Source of the DNA: Panorpa germanica
Taxonomy: Eukaryota > Arthropoda > Insecta > Mecoptera > Panorpidae
Direction of reading: 5' to 3'
DNA: 64,000 nt
Assembly: GCA_963678705.1 (NCBI GenBank)
Contig: OY783204.1
Coordinates: forward strand, 5,212,334-5,276,333
Shown: one piece after another, positions 9,941 through 19,551 of the stretch
How positions within the stretch are numbered: position 1 is the first letter of the stretch
Layout: each line of letters begins with the position of its first letter
Notes under the pieces: generated by a model
What the model saw: only the letters and a program-made list of their open reading frames with translations
The model's database searches: none
What the model was told of the DNA's origin: nothing
Translations under genes and position numbers: made by a program

Positions 9941-11796
9941 TCTGCAAATCCAAATATTCGTGCTTTAAATGTAAAGAAAGGCACAATACAATTTTGCACA
10001 GTGTGGATTCGGGTGAGGACTTACAACCCTCCCCTTCCCCCATGACTGTACTTACTAGCCGATTGAGTACTCGCAAAACAATGCTTGCTACCGCGGTAGT
10101 TCAAATTCCGAATAATGAAGGCAAATTAATATTAGCCCGCGCCTTGTTAGATAGCGGGAGCGAATCTTCATTCGTTACACAGACATTAGCGAAACGTTTA
10201 AAATTACCTACACAAAATGCAAAGGTGTCGGTAATCGGTTTAAGCGCAAGTAACACTCACGTTACAAAACAAATCACGATTAATGTACAATCAGTACACA
10301 GTAAATATAGCAAAGCGTTGCGATGCTATATATTAAACAAGATCACAAATAATGTTCCTATCTGCGATACTGAACGGATTGATTTGAATCTGCCCACTAA
10401 TGTGAAGTTGGCAGATCCAAACTATTTTAAATCAAGCAAAATAGATATTTTGCTCGGGGCAGATATCTTTTGGAGCCTATTAGCCATTGGTCGAACAAAC
10501 CTTGGTAATGGGTTGCCAACCATACAAAAAACAACATTAGGCTGGATATTAATACCAAATACACTCAATTCTCGCAAAAACACAACGCAGTGTTTTTTAA
10601 CGCAAAACCGTGAACTTGAGACAATAAATGAGGCACCGATTCTCTCGGAAGAGGAAACGGCGTGTGAAAAGCATTTCACAGAAACTACCACTCGTGCAGC
10701 GAGCGGTAAATTTCATAATATAAACGAACCAATATTAGCATACAGACTAAATACAGTCACTTACGGTATGGCCGCTTCGGCATACCTGGCTATCAGAAGT
10801 CTTTCACAATTAGGTTACGACAACAAATTAAATAATCCAGTTGCTTCAAGAGCAATATTAGAAGATTTCTACGTGGACGATCTGATCACAGGATCCGATA
10901 CGGTAGAAGCGTTAGTTCAAAAGTGTAAAGAAATAGATGCAATACTAAAACCTGCTGGTTTTATGCTTAGAAAATGGGTTTCGAATGAACCGAAAGTACT
11001 TGAACAAATGCAATTGTTCAACGAAAATCATACAAGTGTCACATGGGGTGACACTAATAATACGCGCACGTTAGGAATACAGTGGCGTCCAAGCTCAGAC
11101 TGTATATCCTACACAATTGACACCACAACGGTAGCAATAGTACCTACAAAACGCAATATACTATCATTTATTTCAAGTATATTTGATCCGCTAGGACTTC
11201 TAGCTCCTTGCATAATCGTATTTAAAATGTTAATACAATCGTTACGGTTAAAGAATTTGACATGGGATGAGCCCGTATCAGAAGACATCGCTATTGAAAG
11301 GGCGAAAATCGCGAAAGCAATGACTGAGAGCAATATTTCGTGGAAATTTTCTCCTGCGCGTTCTCCACACCACGGTGGTGTGTGGGAAGCTAATATCAAA
11401 TCAATGAAAACTCCTTTGAAAAAGATTTTAGGGAATACTAATCTCGCGTACGAAGACATGTACACTGTATTAGTCCAAATTGAGTCCGTGCTAAACTCAA
11501 GACCCATCCATTCCATATCCAATGACCCCTCAGACCTTACCCCTCTTTCCCCTGGTCACTACCTGGTGGGAAGATCACTGACTGCCATACCTGCTTTTGA
11601 TCCCGATCATGTGAATCAAAATAATCTACCGAGATTCTTTGCAATTGAACAGATTATGCAGCACTTCTGGATACGCTGGAAGCGCGATTATGTGAATCAA
11701 CTACAACAACGGAACAAATGGAAAACTTCCGTGTGTGATCAACCAGCCGTAGGCCAATTGGTGCTTATCAAGGACGACTCCGCTCCACCTTTGTAA
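9931..11796 (+). CDS. BEL/Pao pol with in-frame loss of the RT front half and integrase core
   Basis: A 621-codon open frame. Residues about 40-210 are the retropepsin (DUF1758), with active site ALLDSGSESSFV and IDILLGADIFW. After AASGKF the sequence jumps to the middle of RT (EPILAYRLNTVTYGMAASAY), so the fingers and first catalytic Asp are gone, while FYVDDLITGSDT (catalytic YVDD) remains. Next come the thumb/connection and the A17 region KRNILSFISSIFDPLGLLAPC. After DEPVSEDIAIE it jumps to SPARSPHHGGVWEANIKSMK, the end of the integrase core, and DUF5641 (FWIRWKRDYVNQLQQRNKW). The C-terminus ends just short of the usual end. Two clean in-frame deletions in one long open frame are more regular than expected from random decay. 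Confidence 0.9.
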   Translation: MLAFCKSKYSCFKCKERHNTILHSVDSGEDLQPSPSPMTVLTSRLSTRKTMLATAVVQIPNNEGKLILARALLDSGSESSFVTQTLAKRLKLPTQNAKVSVIGLSASNTHVTKQITINVQSVHSKYSKALRCYILNKITNNVPICDTERIDLNLPTNVKLADPNYFKSSKIDILLGADIFWSLLAIGRTNLGNGLPTIQKTTLGWILIPNTLNSRKNTTQCFLTQNRELETINEAPILSEEETACEKHFTETTTRAASGKFHNINEPILAYRLNTVTYGMAASAYLAIRSLSQLGYDNKLNNPVASRAILEDFYVDDLITGSDTVEALVQKCKEIDAILKPAGFMLRKWVSNEPKVLEQMQLFNENHTSVTWGDTNNTRTLGIQWRPSSDCISYTIDTTTVAIVPTKRNILSFISSIFDPLGLLAPCIIVFKMLIQSLRLKNLTWDEPVSEDIAIERAKIAKAMTESNISWKFSPARSPHHGGVWEANIKSMKTPLKKILGNTNLAYEDMYTVLVQIESVLNSRPIHSISNDPSDLTPLSPGHYLVGRSLTAIPAFDPDHVNQNNLPRFFAIEQIMQHFWIRWKRDYVNQLQQRNKWKTSVCDQPAVGQLVLIKDDSAPPL

Positions 11797-12060
11797 TGGT
11801 CGCTCGGAAGGATCACTCATCTGTCAACCGACGCTAAAAACGACCACAGAGTCGCTGAAGTAAAGACCGCCCAAGGATCTTTAAAACGTTCGGTTCGAAA
11901 TTTAGCACTTCTGCCATCCCAGTGTTTTTGTGTTAACAGCAATCAAGCTGATATAAAGGCTACAGTTTTAATAGTGTAAAATGAACTGATTAGCTTTAAA
12001 CAAATGACTTTGTTTCAAATCGTTATAGAAAAATACCAGAGTATTTCTCCGTGGGGAGTC
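11797..12060 (+). other. BEL/Pao pol end and 3' untranslated region
   Basis: The pol frame continues after the stop for about 40 codons in a shifted frame (VKTAQGSLKRSVRNLALLP is the usual BEL C-terminal block), then 3' UTR to the purine tract. Confidence 0.7.
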
Positions 12061-12831
12061 TGGTTAGAAACGAAATAGTTTCTAAATGTGTAATCTTAAT
12101 TTACTATTGTTAGTTTTAAGATGAAGTATTGACATTTTAAATGTTATTGTTATATTTAAGATTTCATGAATATTGTTAGTCATAAGATACCAATACATAC
12201 AAATAATGTCACGCCACACAAGGCGCCAAGGGCTGCTAGTCCGAGGTCACGCTAAGACGTGTCAGAACACGTCTGTACTGTGCTATCCCCACTCCAAGGG
12301 TTTAGCTAAAAACGCATATAATAGGGAGATAGATTTCGTACATCCTAGGAAACAGACGTGCTTTATAATATAAACCCAATTATATTATATTTAATTCAGA
12401 AATTACAATCGCTAATATAAAATTCGTGTTTCAACTAGAATATACGCTCTTTTGTGATCATTACTCGAATGATGTATTATAAACTCAATTATAATATTTT
12501 AAATTAGAAAAACACATTAGAGAAAGACATATATAGGCTAACGCTCATGTTTAGCCCTGTGGTGTGTAATTCAAAAAGTTGGTTTATTAATAAATGTATT
12601 TTAAGTGAAATCAACAAGTGTCATCATTTACAAAGTTGCTAGCCTCTCTAGAAGAACTCCAAGCATATAGAAAACTCTATATGCACCTTTATGTGTAGTG
12701 AATATCTGTTTACTAGGAACCAGTCCGAACTAAACACTTTAAGCACAAAGAGTCTGACCTTACAACTCAGACTAGATATAACTACACACCATTTTGATCC
12801 TTCGAACCGGATATTACAACGGTTCACATCA
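12061..12831 (+). repeat. BEL/Pao 3' LTR
   Basis: 771 bp, TGGTTAGAAACG to GGTTCACATCA, followed by the AACAT duplication. Confidence 0.9.
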
Positions 12832-12836
12832 AACAT
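12832..12836. repeat. Target site duplication of the BEL/Pao element (right)
   Basis: AACAT, identical to 7397-7401. Confidence 0.82.
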
Positions 12837-13297
12837 AACAAAAGTTACTTCTTACAATTAAATTTTACTAGACTTTGCTAGTAACCGGTATCATCCATGT
12901 GTAGTGTTTTCTGGGTATCATATTATTTAATAAGCAAATAAATTATATGCAATTATAAATTATTAATTAATTTTTAAAACTTCGTCTTAACAATTTCATC
13001 TACTTGTTTCTTAATTTACTAAAATAATTACACAAATCATGTAACTATTTAAAATTGCAGTTTATAAAGTCTTTTACATCCTGGCCTACTGGCCACGTAA
13101 TCGCCAAACTCCATCGTTGTATTCCTCCAATGTTGCATCTAATGTTCAAGCTAAAATTTTAAAAATATTTTATAGTCAATATTATATGTATATATATTAT
13201 AATATTTAAGAATATTTCATAATAAATAATTCTATAGTAAACTTTCAATAATGAGAATATAAATCATAAAGTTATTTTGTTAATCATATTTACGTCA
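12837..13297. other. AT-rich spacer
   Basis: No coding frame or repeat recognised downstream of the BEL element. Confidence 0.5.
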
Positions 13298-13990
13298 TCA
13301 TCGTTTATCGTTGTGCAGAACTGCTATAGAGTATATAATTTGTCCAGATGTGACTGGATGGTAGTGAAGAACTCTATTCTTTAGACAACAACTGAATCTC
13401 TGTTTCATAACCCCGAAAGTTCTTTCGATAGTGTTGCTGGGTGACCTTAGCATTTTGTTGTAGTTGTCTTCTGGAGAGTCCTGTATTGCATTTAAAATAG
13501 GTGTAAACAGCGATGGATGCTGAGGATATCCAAAATCACCTAATATTTAAAATATAAAGTTTATTCACATTATATAATATACTATATAAGTCAAAGTTGT
13601 ATTAATATTTACCTATTAGACGACAAAATTTGTCTCCAAGCAAGTATTGTTTTTTCAAATATTTTTTGATGGCTGATCCACTCCAAGTTGCAGCATCATG
13701 CATTGATCCTGAAAATCTGACATTTACTGCCAAGAATGTCAGGTTTGAATCGCATACCTATAATAATAGTATATTTTAGTTATAACAAGATGCAACAAAT
13801 TTATACCAATAAATAACAATTAAAAAAGTTAATTAAAGCGTATAAGAGTACTAACAGCTTCAACGTTTATGCTAAAATTACTGCAACGATCTATATAAGC
13901 AAGTGCAGAATAATTCTTATCGAAAAGTTTTGGCGAAACGATTCTGACGTGTGTGCAATCTATGGCCCCAACAATTCCAGGAAATCCAAA
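13298..13990 (-). CDS. HARBI1-like nuclease (PIF/Harbinger transposase), three exons
   Basis: The minus strand encodes a DDE_Tnp_4 nuclease in three exons: 13856-13990, 13613-13757 and 13298-13539, all with GT-AG junctions and compatible phases (0, then 1). Exon 1 has GFPGIVGAIDCTHVRIVSP with the first catalytic Asp. Exon 2 reads VCDSNLTFLAVNVRFSGSMHD, with the second Asp region, through YLLGDKFCRLI. Exon 3 has FGYPQHPSLFTPI, NTIERTFGVMKQRFSC (catalytic Glu) and ends LHNDKR-stop. The N-terminal helix-turn-helix region is missing: directly upstream, after an in-frame stop, lies the SINA-like sequence. Introns at such places are seen in domesticated HARBI1 genes and in Harbinger elements. No terminal inverted repeats were found. 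It may be a truncated transposase or a host gene with a missing first exon. Confidence 0.8.
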
Positions 13991-14504
13991 TTATTCATAG
14001 AAACTAAAACAATTTATGTCACTATTCAGGATTGTATTGGCGCCCTTATTTCTTAATAAAACGTCATCCATTATATCTAATTCTTTATCTTTGGTAGAGT
14101 AGACAACGTTTTCTTGAACCAAGTTATTTAAACAACTTGAGGAACACACTGTGTAATCCGTTATTGTCTTCTCGGTGTCGAGTTGTGCGATAGTTGAGCC
14201 TACGTACAAAACTATTATATTACGCGCATCGCTATGGCAACGAACCCAAAACATCTTGTTAAACTTTTTCTTCTTATGATACTGTGTTATTAACTGAATG
14301 GGATTTTTGGTCCAATTATGATTTTATCAGTAAGGGGTAGTTCGATCAATAAAGATGGATGGTTCTCGTCTACATGTGCTATCAGGTTATTTAAAGAGCC
14401 CCGCCATAAGCAGTCTTCTATATAACATTTCACAATTTTGCTGTATTTGTAACAATTTTTCTCATGCAATATTGTAGTATCTTTAAAAATTACGGACTAT
14501 AAAC
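13991..14504 (-). CDS. SINA/SIAH-like protein, one frameshift
   Basis: The minus strand from about 14504, right after a possible acceptor (TTTATAG), reads VIFKDTTILHEKNCYKYSK, then CYIEDCLWRGSLNNLIAHV and DENHP. The C-x4-C-W-x-G-x-L spacing and distal His pair match the SIAH-type zinc finger. One base is missing in the T run at about 14303-14307 (plus strand). The other frame then continues with QLITQYHKKKKFNKMFWV, RCHSDARNIIVLYVGST and ENVVYSTKDKELDIMDDVLL, ending FSFYE-stop at 13991. That matches the TRAF-like substrate-binding half of SINA proteins. The N-terminal RING finger is not seen and would have to lie in an exon above 14505. Proteins of this family act in ubiquitin ligation. It is either a gene with a consensus error or a recent pseudogene. 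Assignment is by motif and length only. Confidence 0.55.
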
Positions 14505-15289
14505 AATAAATTAGAAGAATTATTATCTTACTCTAATTTAAGCTTTTTCTTTTCTAGTTTGAAGGAACTTAATATATTTTGGCATTAAATGCTTAATTAT
14601 TAAATTACAAATATAAGTAATGCTTCTGCTAATCATTGGTTGTTACATTCCTATGTTAAATTGGCTTTCAGCAACTCTGCAAACAAAATTGCAATTATGA
14701 AAAAAACTAATACAAACAATTAACTAATATCATTCTTATATTCTCCTGTATTCTAATCTTTCAAGTTAAATTGCATACATTGTTTTGTTGTAAATGTTTA
14801 GTTTGAAGAAATACCTTTTCTGAACTTGGTTGGGTTTGGTTTTAGTAAGTGAAAATAGCATTGGTTTATATTTTAACACACTTATAACTCTAATTTAGAG
14901 CAAATTTGAGTGCGACAATAAGTTCCAGTAATATTTTTCGAAAAAATAGCAACAAACAAAACAAAAATTGTAAGCCGTTAGGCTCGTTTTGTATTTTTTC
15001 AGTTATTCTTGTGATCCATTCAAAATGAGTATTACTCATACATTGACAAAAATTAAGTGTGAATCAAATTCAAAACAAAGCAAACATTCTGCTTTTTGGG
15101 AAGCGTCGTAAGATACTATACCTACTAACCACATATAAAATGTATGTGAATTTTTCATTTTATTTATGTAAAATGTTCACATACAAATTTGTATGTAATC
15201 TATAGTATTTATTTTCTTAAATATATATTACTGTGTTTAGTCAATAACATAAGTTATACAACATACGGCCGATTAGGTATTCCTTATTG
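14505..15289. other. AT-rich spacer
   Basis: No supported gene. Low-complexity A/T with no repeat that recurs elsewhere in the window. Confidence 0.5.
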
Positions 15290-15970
15290 GATGACTTCCC
15301 CCCACCACGTCCTGCATCCTCGCACAATCGCTTCCCTTCATCGAGTCAGCCAGTGCTCGGAGCCATAGAGCAACAAATGTAATAGATATGGGACCCCATC
15401 CTCATATCAATGTCCTTAGGACAATGCCACTAACACATTTGCTTCCCTCTTACGAGTCAGCCAGTGTTAACAGACATGAGGGCAACAAAATGTAAGAAAT
15501 ATGAGTCCCTATCTCTCATATCAATGTCCGCCGGAGTTTCACCATTGGACTGAACCATTTCAATGATAATAGGTCCTTAACGTAATATCGACTAGAACGG
15601 ATGGGTCGTCAACCCCATCCGCCCTGGCCGTCTGCAAAAGCAAGTAATCACGCTAAGTGTCTATAGGCACGAGAATTCGCATCTTAAAAAGACAACAACT
15701 TCTGTTCCTATAGCGTTTCTATAATTATAATAGGCTCGTCACTATTAGCCGTTCACTACATATATTAAATATATTTCGCACGCTGCACCACTCCAAACTT
15801 TACAGTTCGTCGTTGTCTTCAAAAGTGCTGACAATCTCGATTAAACACTCATCCAAATAGTACAAGAATTTAAATCTTGTTCGTCATTTCCCCGTTTCAT
15901 CCGAAGCACCCACGGGTTGACTTATGAAGTAATAGCTCAATAATGCGGGACTAACCCGACATCGTGCAGT
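15290..15970 (-). mobile_element. 3' UTR of a C-type R2-like LINE
   Basis: About 680 bp closely match 22318-22985, the 3' UTR of the R2-like element C, with the same 3' terminus (minus strand ...GTGCGAGGATGCAGGACGTG). The match starts exactly at the ORF end (CTMSG-stop here, CMMSG-stop in C) and stops where the coding sequences diverge. Inside it, a GAGTCAGCCAGTG motif occurs twice, about 120 bp apart. It is either a short 5'-truncated copy of C or the tail of a recombinant. It sits directly 3' of element A. Confidence 0.8.
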
Positions 15971-18830
15971 TTTCTGTCGCGGAGTTATATTTCACCACGA
16001 TATAACACCTTGCAGGACTCGAGCAGTTTCTGTCACGGTACTCGTTAGGCAGAGCCACGGAGTTCGTAGGCACACATCCACCTTTACTCAAGACGGAATG
16101 CATTTTAAGGTCCGTACCATTCTCTCGCCATTTGGCATACAAAAAGCAATATGTTTATAAATACGTAAACGACGACAGCTGGTACATATTGCCCAGGACC
16201 TTAAAATAAGATAGGCCCTTTTAACATGTTTATTTTCCAGAATTCACCTTAACAGTTCTGGAACATGGGGCCGGTGACTAGCCACATGCTTTTTACAATT
16301 GGAGGTACCATGATAAATAAAGGAAAATTCCACAAGTTTAGTCCCATACACTGAACTATGTAGTACATTGGCCCAAAACAAAAAATTAAACGCTCCACCA
16401 AGGTTTGCGAAGGCCGCCGTACACCAGGAAACCTTTCGTTGCACCCTTAGAGTTCGGGATGCCGCGACGGCTACCTCGTTAGTAGACCCCGCTAGGCGGG
16501 CTAGCCTCGCTATCGTGATCGCTGGTATTGTAGTGACAAAAGCAGCGTGGAAGTACCCGCGGGACACATCTTTAGGCAAGCGCAACCACTGCCTGATATG
16601 TTTGCGAACCGACTTATCCAGCTGCAGTAAACGGCCTGTAAAATTGTGGTATCTGGTATGTGCAGAGGACCAACCGTTGTTGGGGCAACGTTGGAAACAT
16701 CTGTTTCTACCGTCTTCGCTCCCTTCGCACTAAAATTTACTCCCAAATACCTCCACTCTACTAGGGATGTCACTGCTTTGATTCTCTGGGTGTCTATTTT
16801 GAAGTCCGCATCGACAATCTTAATCTTTTTGGCCTTTCTGCTGGCATTAGGGAAATGGGTGAAGATTTTTCAACAATAAAGGCCAGGCCTATACTGGCAG
16901 CCTTCTTTACGAAGGGCAATCTTCATCTCTGCTGCTGTGGAAGTCACAACAACAAGGTCGTCAGCAAATGCTAAGCATGACACCTTTTGCCCTTTTAGCA
17001 TAAACCCAAGCTCCTGTGGAATAGCGGCTATCACTGCGTCCATTGCCAAATTAAAAATGATGGGTGACAACGGGACGCCTTATCTAACACCTCTGTTAAC
17101 AGCATACACTTCACTTATAATGCGCCCTACTTTAATACGGGTTTTTGAGTCCTTATACAATGATGCCATATAGGCCACAAAGTCTGTTGGTAAGCACTTA
17201 GAGGGTAGTACCTCTGAGACAGCCTGATGTCGAATGCTTTACTGATGTCAAGCACAGACACATGTACCTGACGGAGCTCCGAGTTGGCGACAGATAGAAT
17301 AGTGTCCAAAATAGTGACGTTCTCGGCCACTCCGTCGGCTTTTATGAAGGCGCGCTGCCTTGCATCAGTTAAGCATAAGGACTCAACACGTCTTGACAAG
17401 ATCTTGTGAAACTGTCGAACAACAATATTCGACAGCGATATAGGGCGGTAGTTCAATGAATGCTCTGGGGCCAGAGTTTTCGGTATGAAGATGGTATCGG
17501 TTAGGAGCCATTTTGCTGGTATATGGCCTTGCATCATGATAATATTATATAATAACTCTCGCACACAGAAAGGGACAGCGTTCCTGGGCATCTGCGACAT
17601 CTGGGCCTGAGCATGACGACATCTTCATGGTAGCATATTCCACTTCCGACATGGTGAGAGGTAGTCAGACGAGGTTAGAGGAGTCTGCCACTCTCCTCTC
17701 TCCTAGAAAACCTGTAGTAGAAGGTTGCCCCATTAAGCCACCCCAGTACTCCTCGAGATCAGAGAGCGAATGATTCATGCAAGCATGACCATCCAACACT
17801 CCTTGCGCTGCCCTCTTCCTGTTCTTGGACCACAGTTTCTGCGTAACAGCAAACTCTTTTCTTCTCGCAGCTTTCTTACTCAGCTTACGGCGCTGCTTGT
17901 GTTGCTGATCAGCACTCCGCGGCGCTGGTGCAGATGTTAACATGCTCAAGCATTCACCAAGCCACCGCTCGAGAACACCACTCACGTTGTGCCCTTCCAA
18001 GGCCTTTACACCCGCCTCCCGAAGAACTTGGATGACAAAGCCTTCTTCAGGCACAACGGTCTCACACACCAGTGCCTCGTAACGCACGCTGTTTGGTAGT
18101 CATCGGATGGCCCTCGCTCTCACTGAGAAGATCACTAGTCACGCACCTGTCATCGCCATTTGTCCTACTGCCACTAGGACTGAGGTCGTCGTCTACCATA
18201 CCTGAGCGACCAGCTTCCCCCTCACTCCCACTGAAAGGTTCGCTGACCATCTCCGCTCTGGACCTGCTGCCACTAGGACCAGGGTAGACATCATTGCTAT
18301 CGGCCGAACCACCAGCTGCATCCTCACCACTGGCACTGAGAGGTTCACTGTTGACTTGGTCACATTTGCGTTGGGCATCGTCAACTAGAGTCTTGTAGTC
18401 TGCCCTTCGCCTGACCCCTTTAATGGACTTGAATGTGCGCGTCGAAAATTCTGATTGCTGTAAAAGAAACTGAATTCATGAATCTAAGCCCCATCTGTAT
18501 TCCTCTAGTTTCTAATGCCGCAAGAAGCCGCAACTCCTCGGCCGATTATCTGATCTTTCGGTCTGCAATTAAGATCTCTGCATTGTAAACATTACGATGC
18601 TTACGCTGCCTGTGCACCTGCATTCCTCGGTAACTAATAAAAGTCCTCCCGCAATCACCACAGACGAATTAGGGGGTATCATTTTCTTCATCGGTTGTTT
18701 CAGCAGGCCGACCAGTCGGTGGACCCGGTCGGTTCTGCTCTGGATTATTACTTGTAGTACCTGCTGAAGAAGGTTAAGGACTTGGCACGCCCTTAACTTA
18801 TGGAAACCCTCCGCCATTGGTTACCCTCAA
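15971..18830 (-). pseudogene. R2-like LINE, element A (RLE-type), decayed ORF
   Basis: The minus strand carries an R2-clade single ORF in several frames. N-terminal, at about 18690-18580, is a C2H2 finger CGDCGRTFISYRGMQVHRQR, then a Myb-like stretch near 18540-18420 and a Ser/Gly-rich acidic linker (18400-18070). The pre-RT region 18087-17665 includes RKLSKKAARRKEFAVTQKLW and AQGVLDGHA. RT follows: DTIFIPKTLAPEHSLNYRPI (17500), RQRAFIKADGVAENV (17350), VSVLDISKAFD (17240, catalytic Asp), and CLAFADDLVVVTS (16970, catalytic FADD). The thumb has EWRYLGVNFSAKG and HIRQWLRLPKDVSRGYFHA (16570). The endonuclease end (16240-15975) is decayed beyond recognition. At least five frame breaks make it inactive. 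Its RT differs clearly from elements B and C, so it is a separate lineage. Confidence 0.85.
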
Positions 18831-19300
18831 CACTATCAGGAGTGGTAGGTAGGGACATGGTGGGCTGCACCTTTTGTTGAGTTTTAGCAAAGCTAAGGAT
18901 GAAACACATAAATGTGTATCCCCATTTACATGACTGTCCCATTTACTGCTTTGGGACAACCAAGAATACCAAAATCCTAACGGTAACTTGGAGATGGCTC
19001 CAGCGTTTAGATACGCTACGTGGACGGGGATAAAGTTCGCCAGATAAAACAATCTCTCACAATCATTTTATCTGCCTGCTTGACCGCGTGGAGGTACCCC
19101 TAGGAACTTATGTCCAACCATACTTATAAAGTCCAGAAAGGACCATCGCGCCATACCGGACGGCCACCAACTACCTGCAGAAGGCGCCTTAGGCTGAGTG
19201 CATGGGTGGCGGACCCACTTACAGCACTCTTGAGAGTACAAAATAACGATTTGGCAAAGCCAGCAGGACGTTTTATGGCTATTTTTTGTTCTTTGCGTTT
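18831..19300 (-). other. Probable 5' UTR of R2-like element A
   Basis: About 470 bp upstream of the zinc finger, relatively GC-rich and without an open frame. R2-type elements have long structured 5' leaders, so this is the likely reading. The exact 5' edge cannot be placed; around 19290 the composition changes to AT-rich. Confidence 0.45.
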
Positions 19301-19551
19301 TTATATGATAAATTTAAGTTATGCACTAGTTGTACTTACTATGTTTTTGTGCGCCTGTTTTCGAATTACAAATTACAAATTATAAACATAAAATATCATA
19401 CGCCTCCGCCAAGAGCACGCAACAGTATCAATATCATTATAGTCAAGTATCTCTGCAGTAATCAACAAATATGTTTGACATCTCGATGGATGTACGTAAA
19501 GCGATCATAGAACATGTAAGTTTGAGATGGTAGGAATCGATTTCTAACTTC
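19301..19551 (-). other. Junction between elements B and A
   Basis: AT-rich sequence between the end of the B ORF and the A leader. Part of it should be the 3' UTR of B. No match to the C-type 3' UTR was seen. Confidence 0.4.

Larger units (their letters stand above)
7402..12831 (+). mobile_element. BEL/Pao LTR retrotransposon, complete ends, internally deleted pol
   Basis: A plus-strand element of 5430 bp with LTRs of 761 and 771 bp (TG...CA), a 5-bp target duplication AACAT and a polypurine tract GTGGGGAGTC before the 3' LTR. The LTRs are roughly 96-97% identical by eye, with one 10-bp indel, so the insertion is of moderate age. Gag is present with two frame breaks. Pol keeps the protease, the second half of RT, part of the following linker, and the integrase C-terminal half with DUF5641, but has lost the first half of RT and the RNase H/integrase core. 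The internal joins are in frame. It cannot make its own RT or integrase and could only move with help from a relative. Confidence 0.93.

Noticed and set aside
11109-11522. Minus-strand 137-codon frame
   Set aside because: Antisense of the BEL pol frame.
16368-16733. Plus-strand 121-codon frame
   Set aside because: Opposite strand of the R2-like element A thumb region; shadow frame.
18831-19300. HDV-like self-cleaving ribozyme at the 5' end of element A
   Set aside because: R2 elements are known to carry one, but I could not build the nested pseudoknot by eye; needs a structure search.
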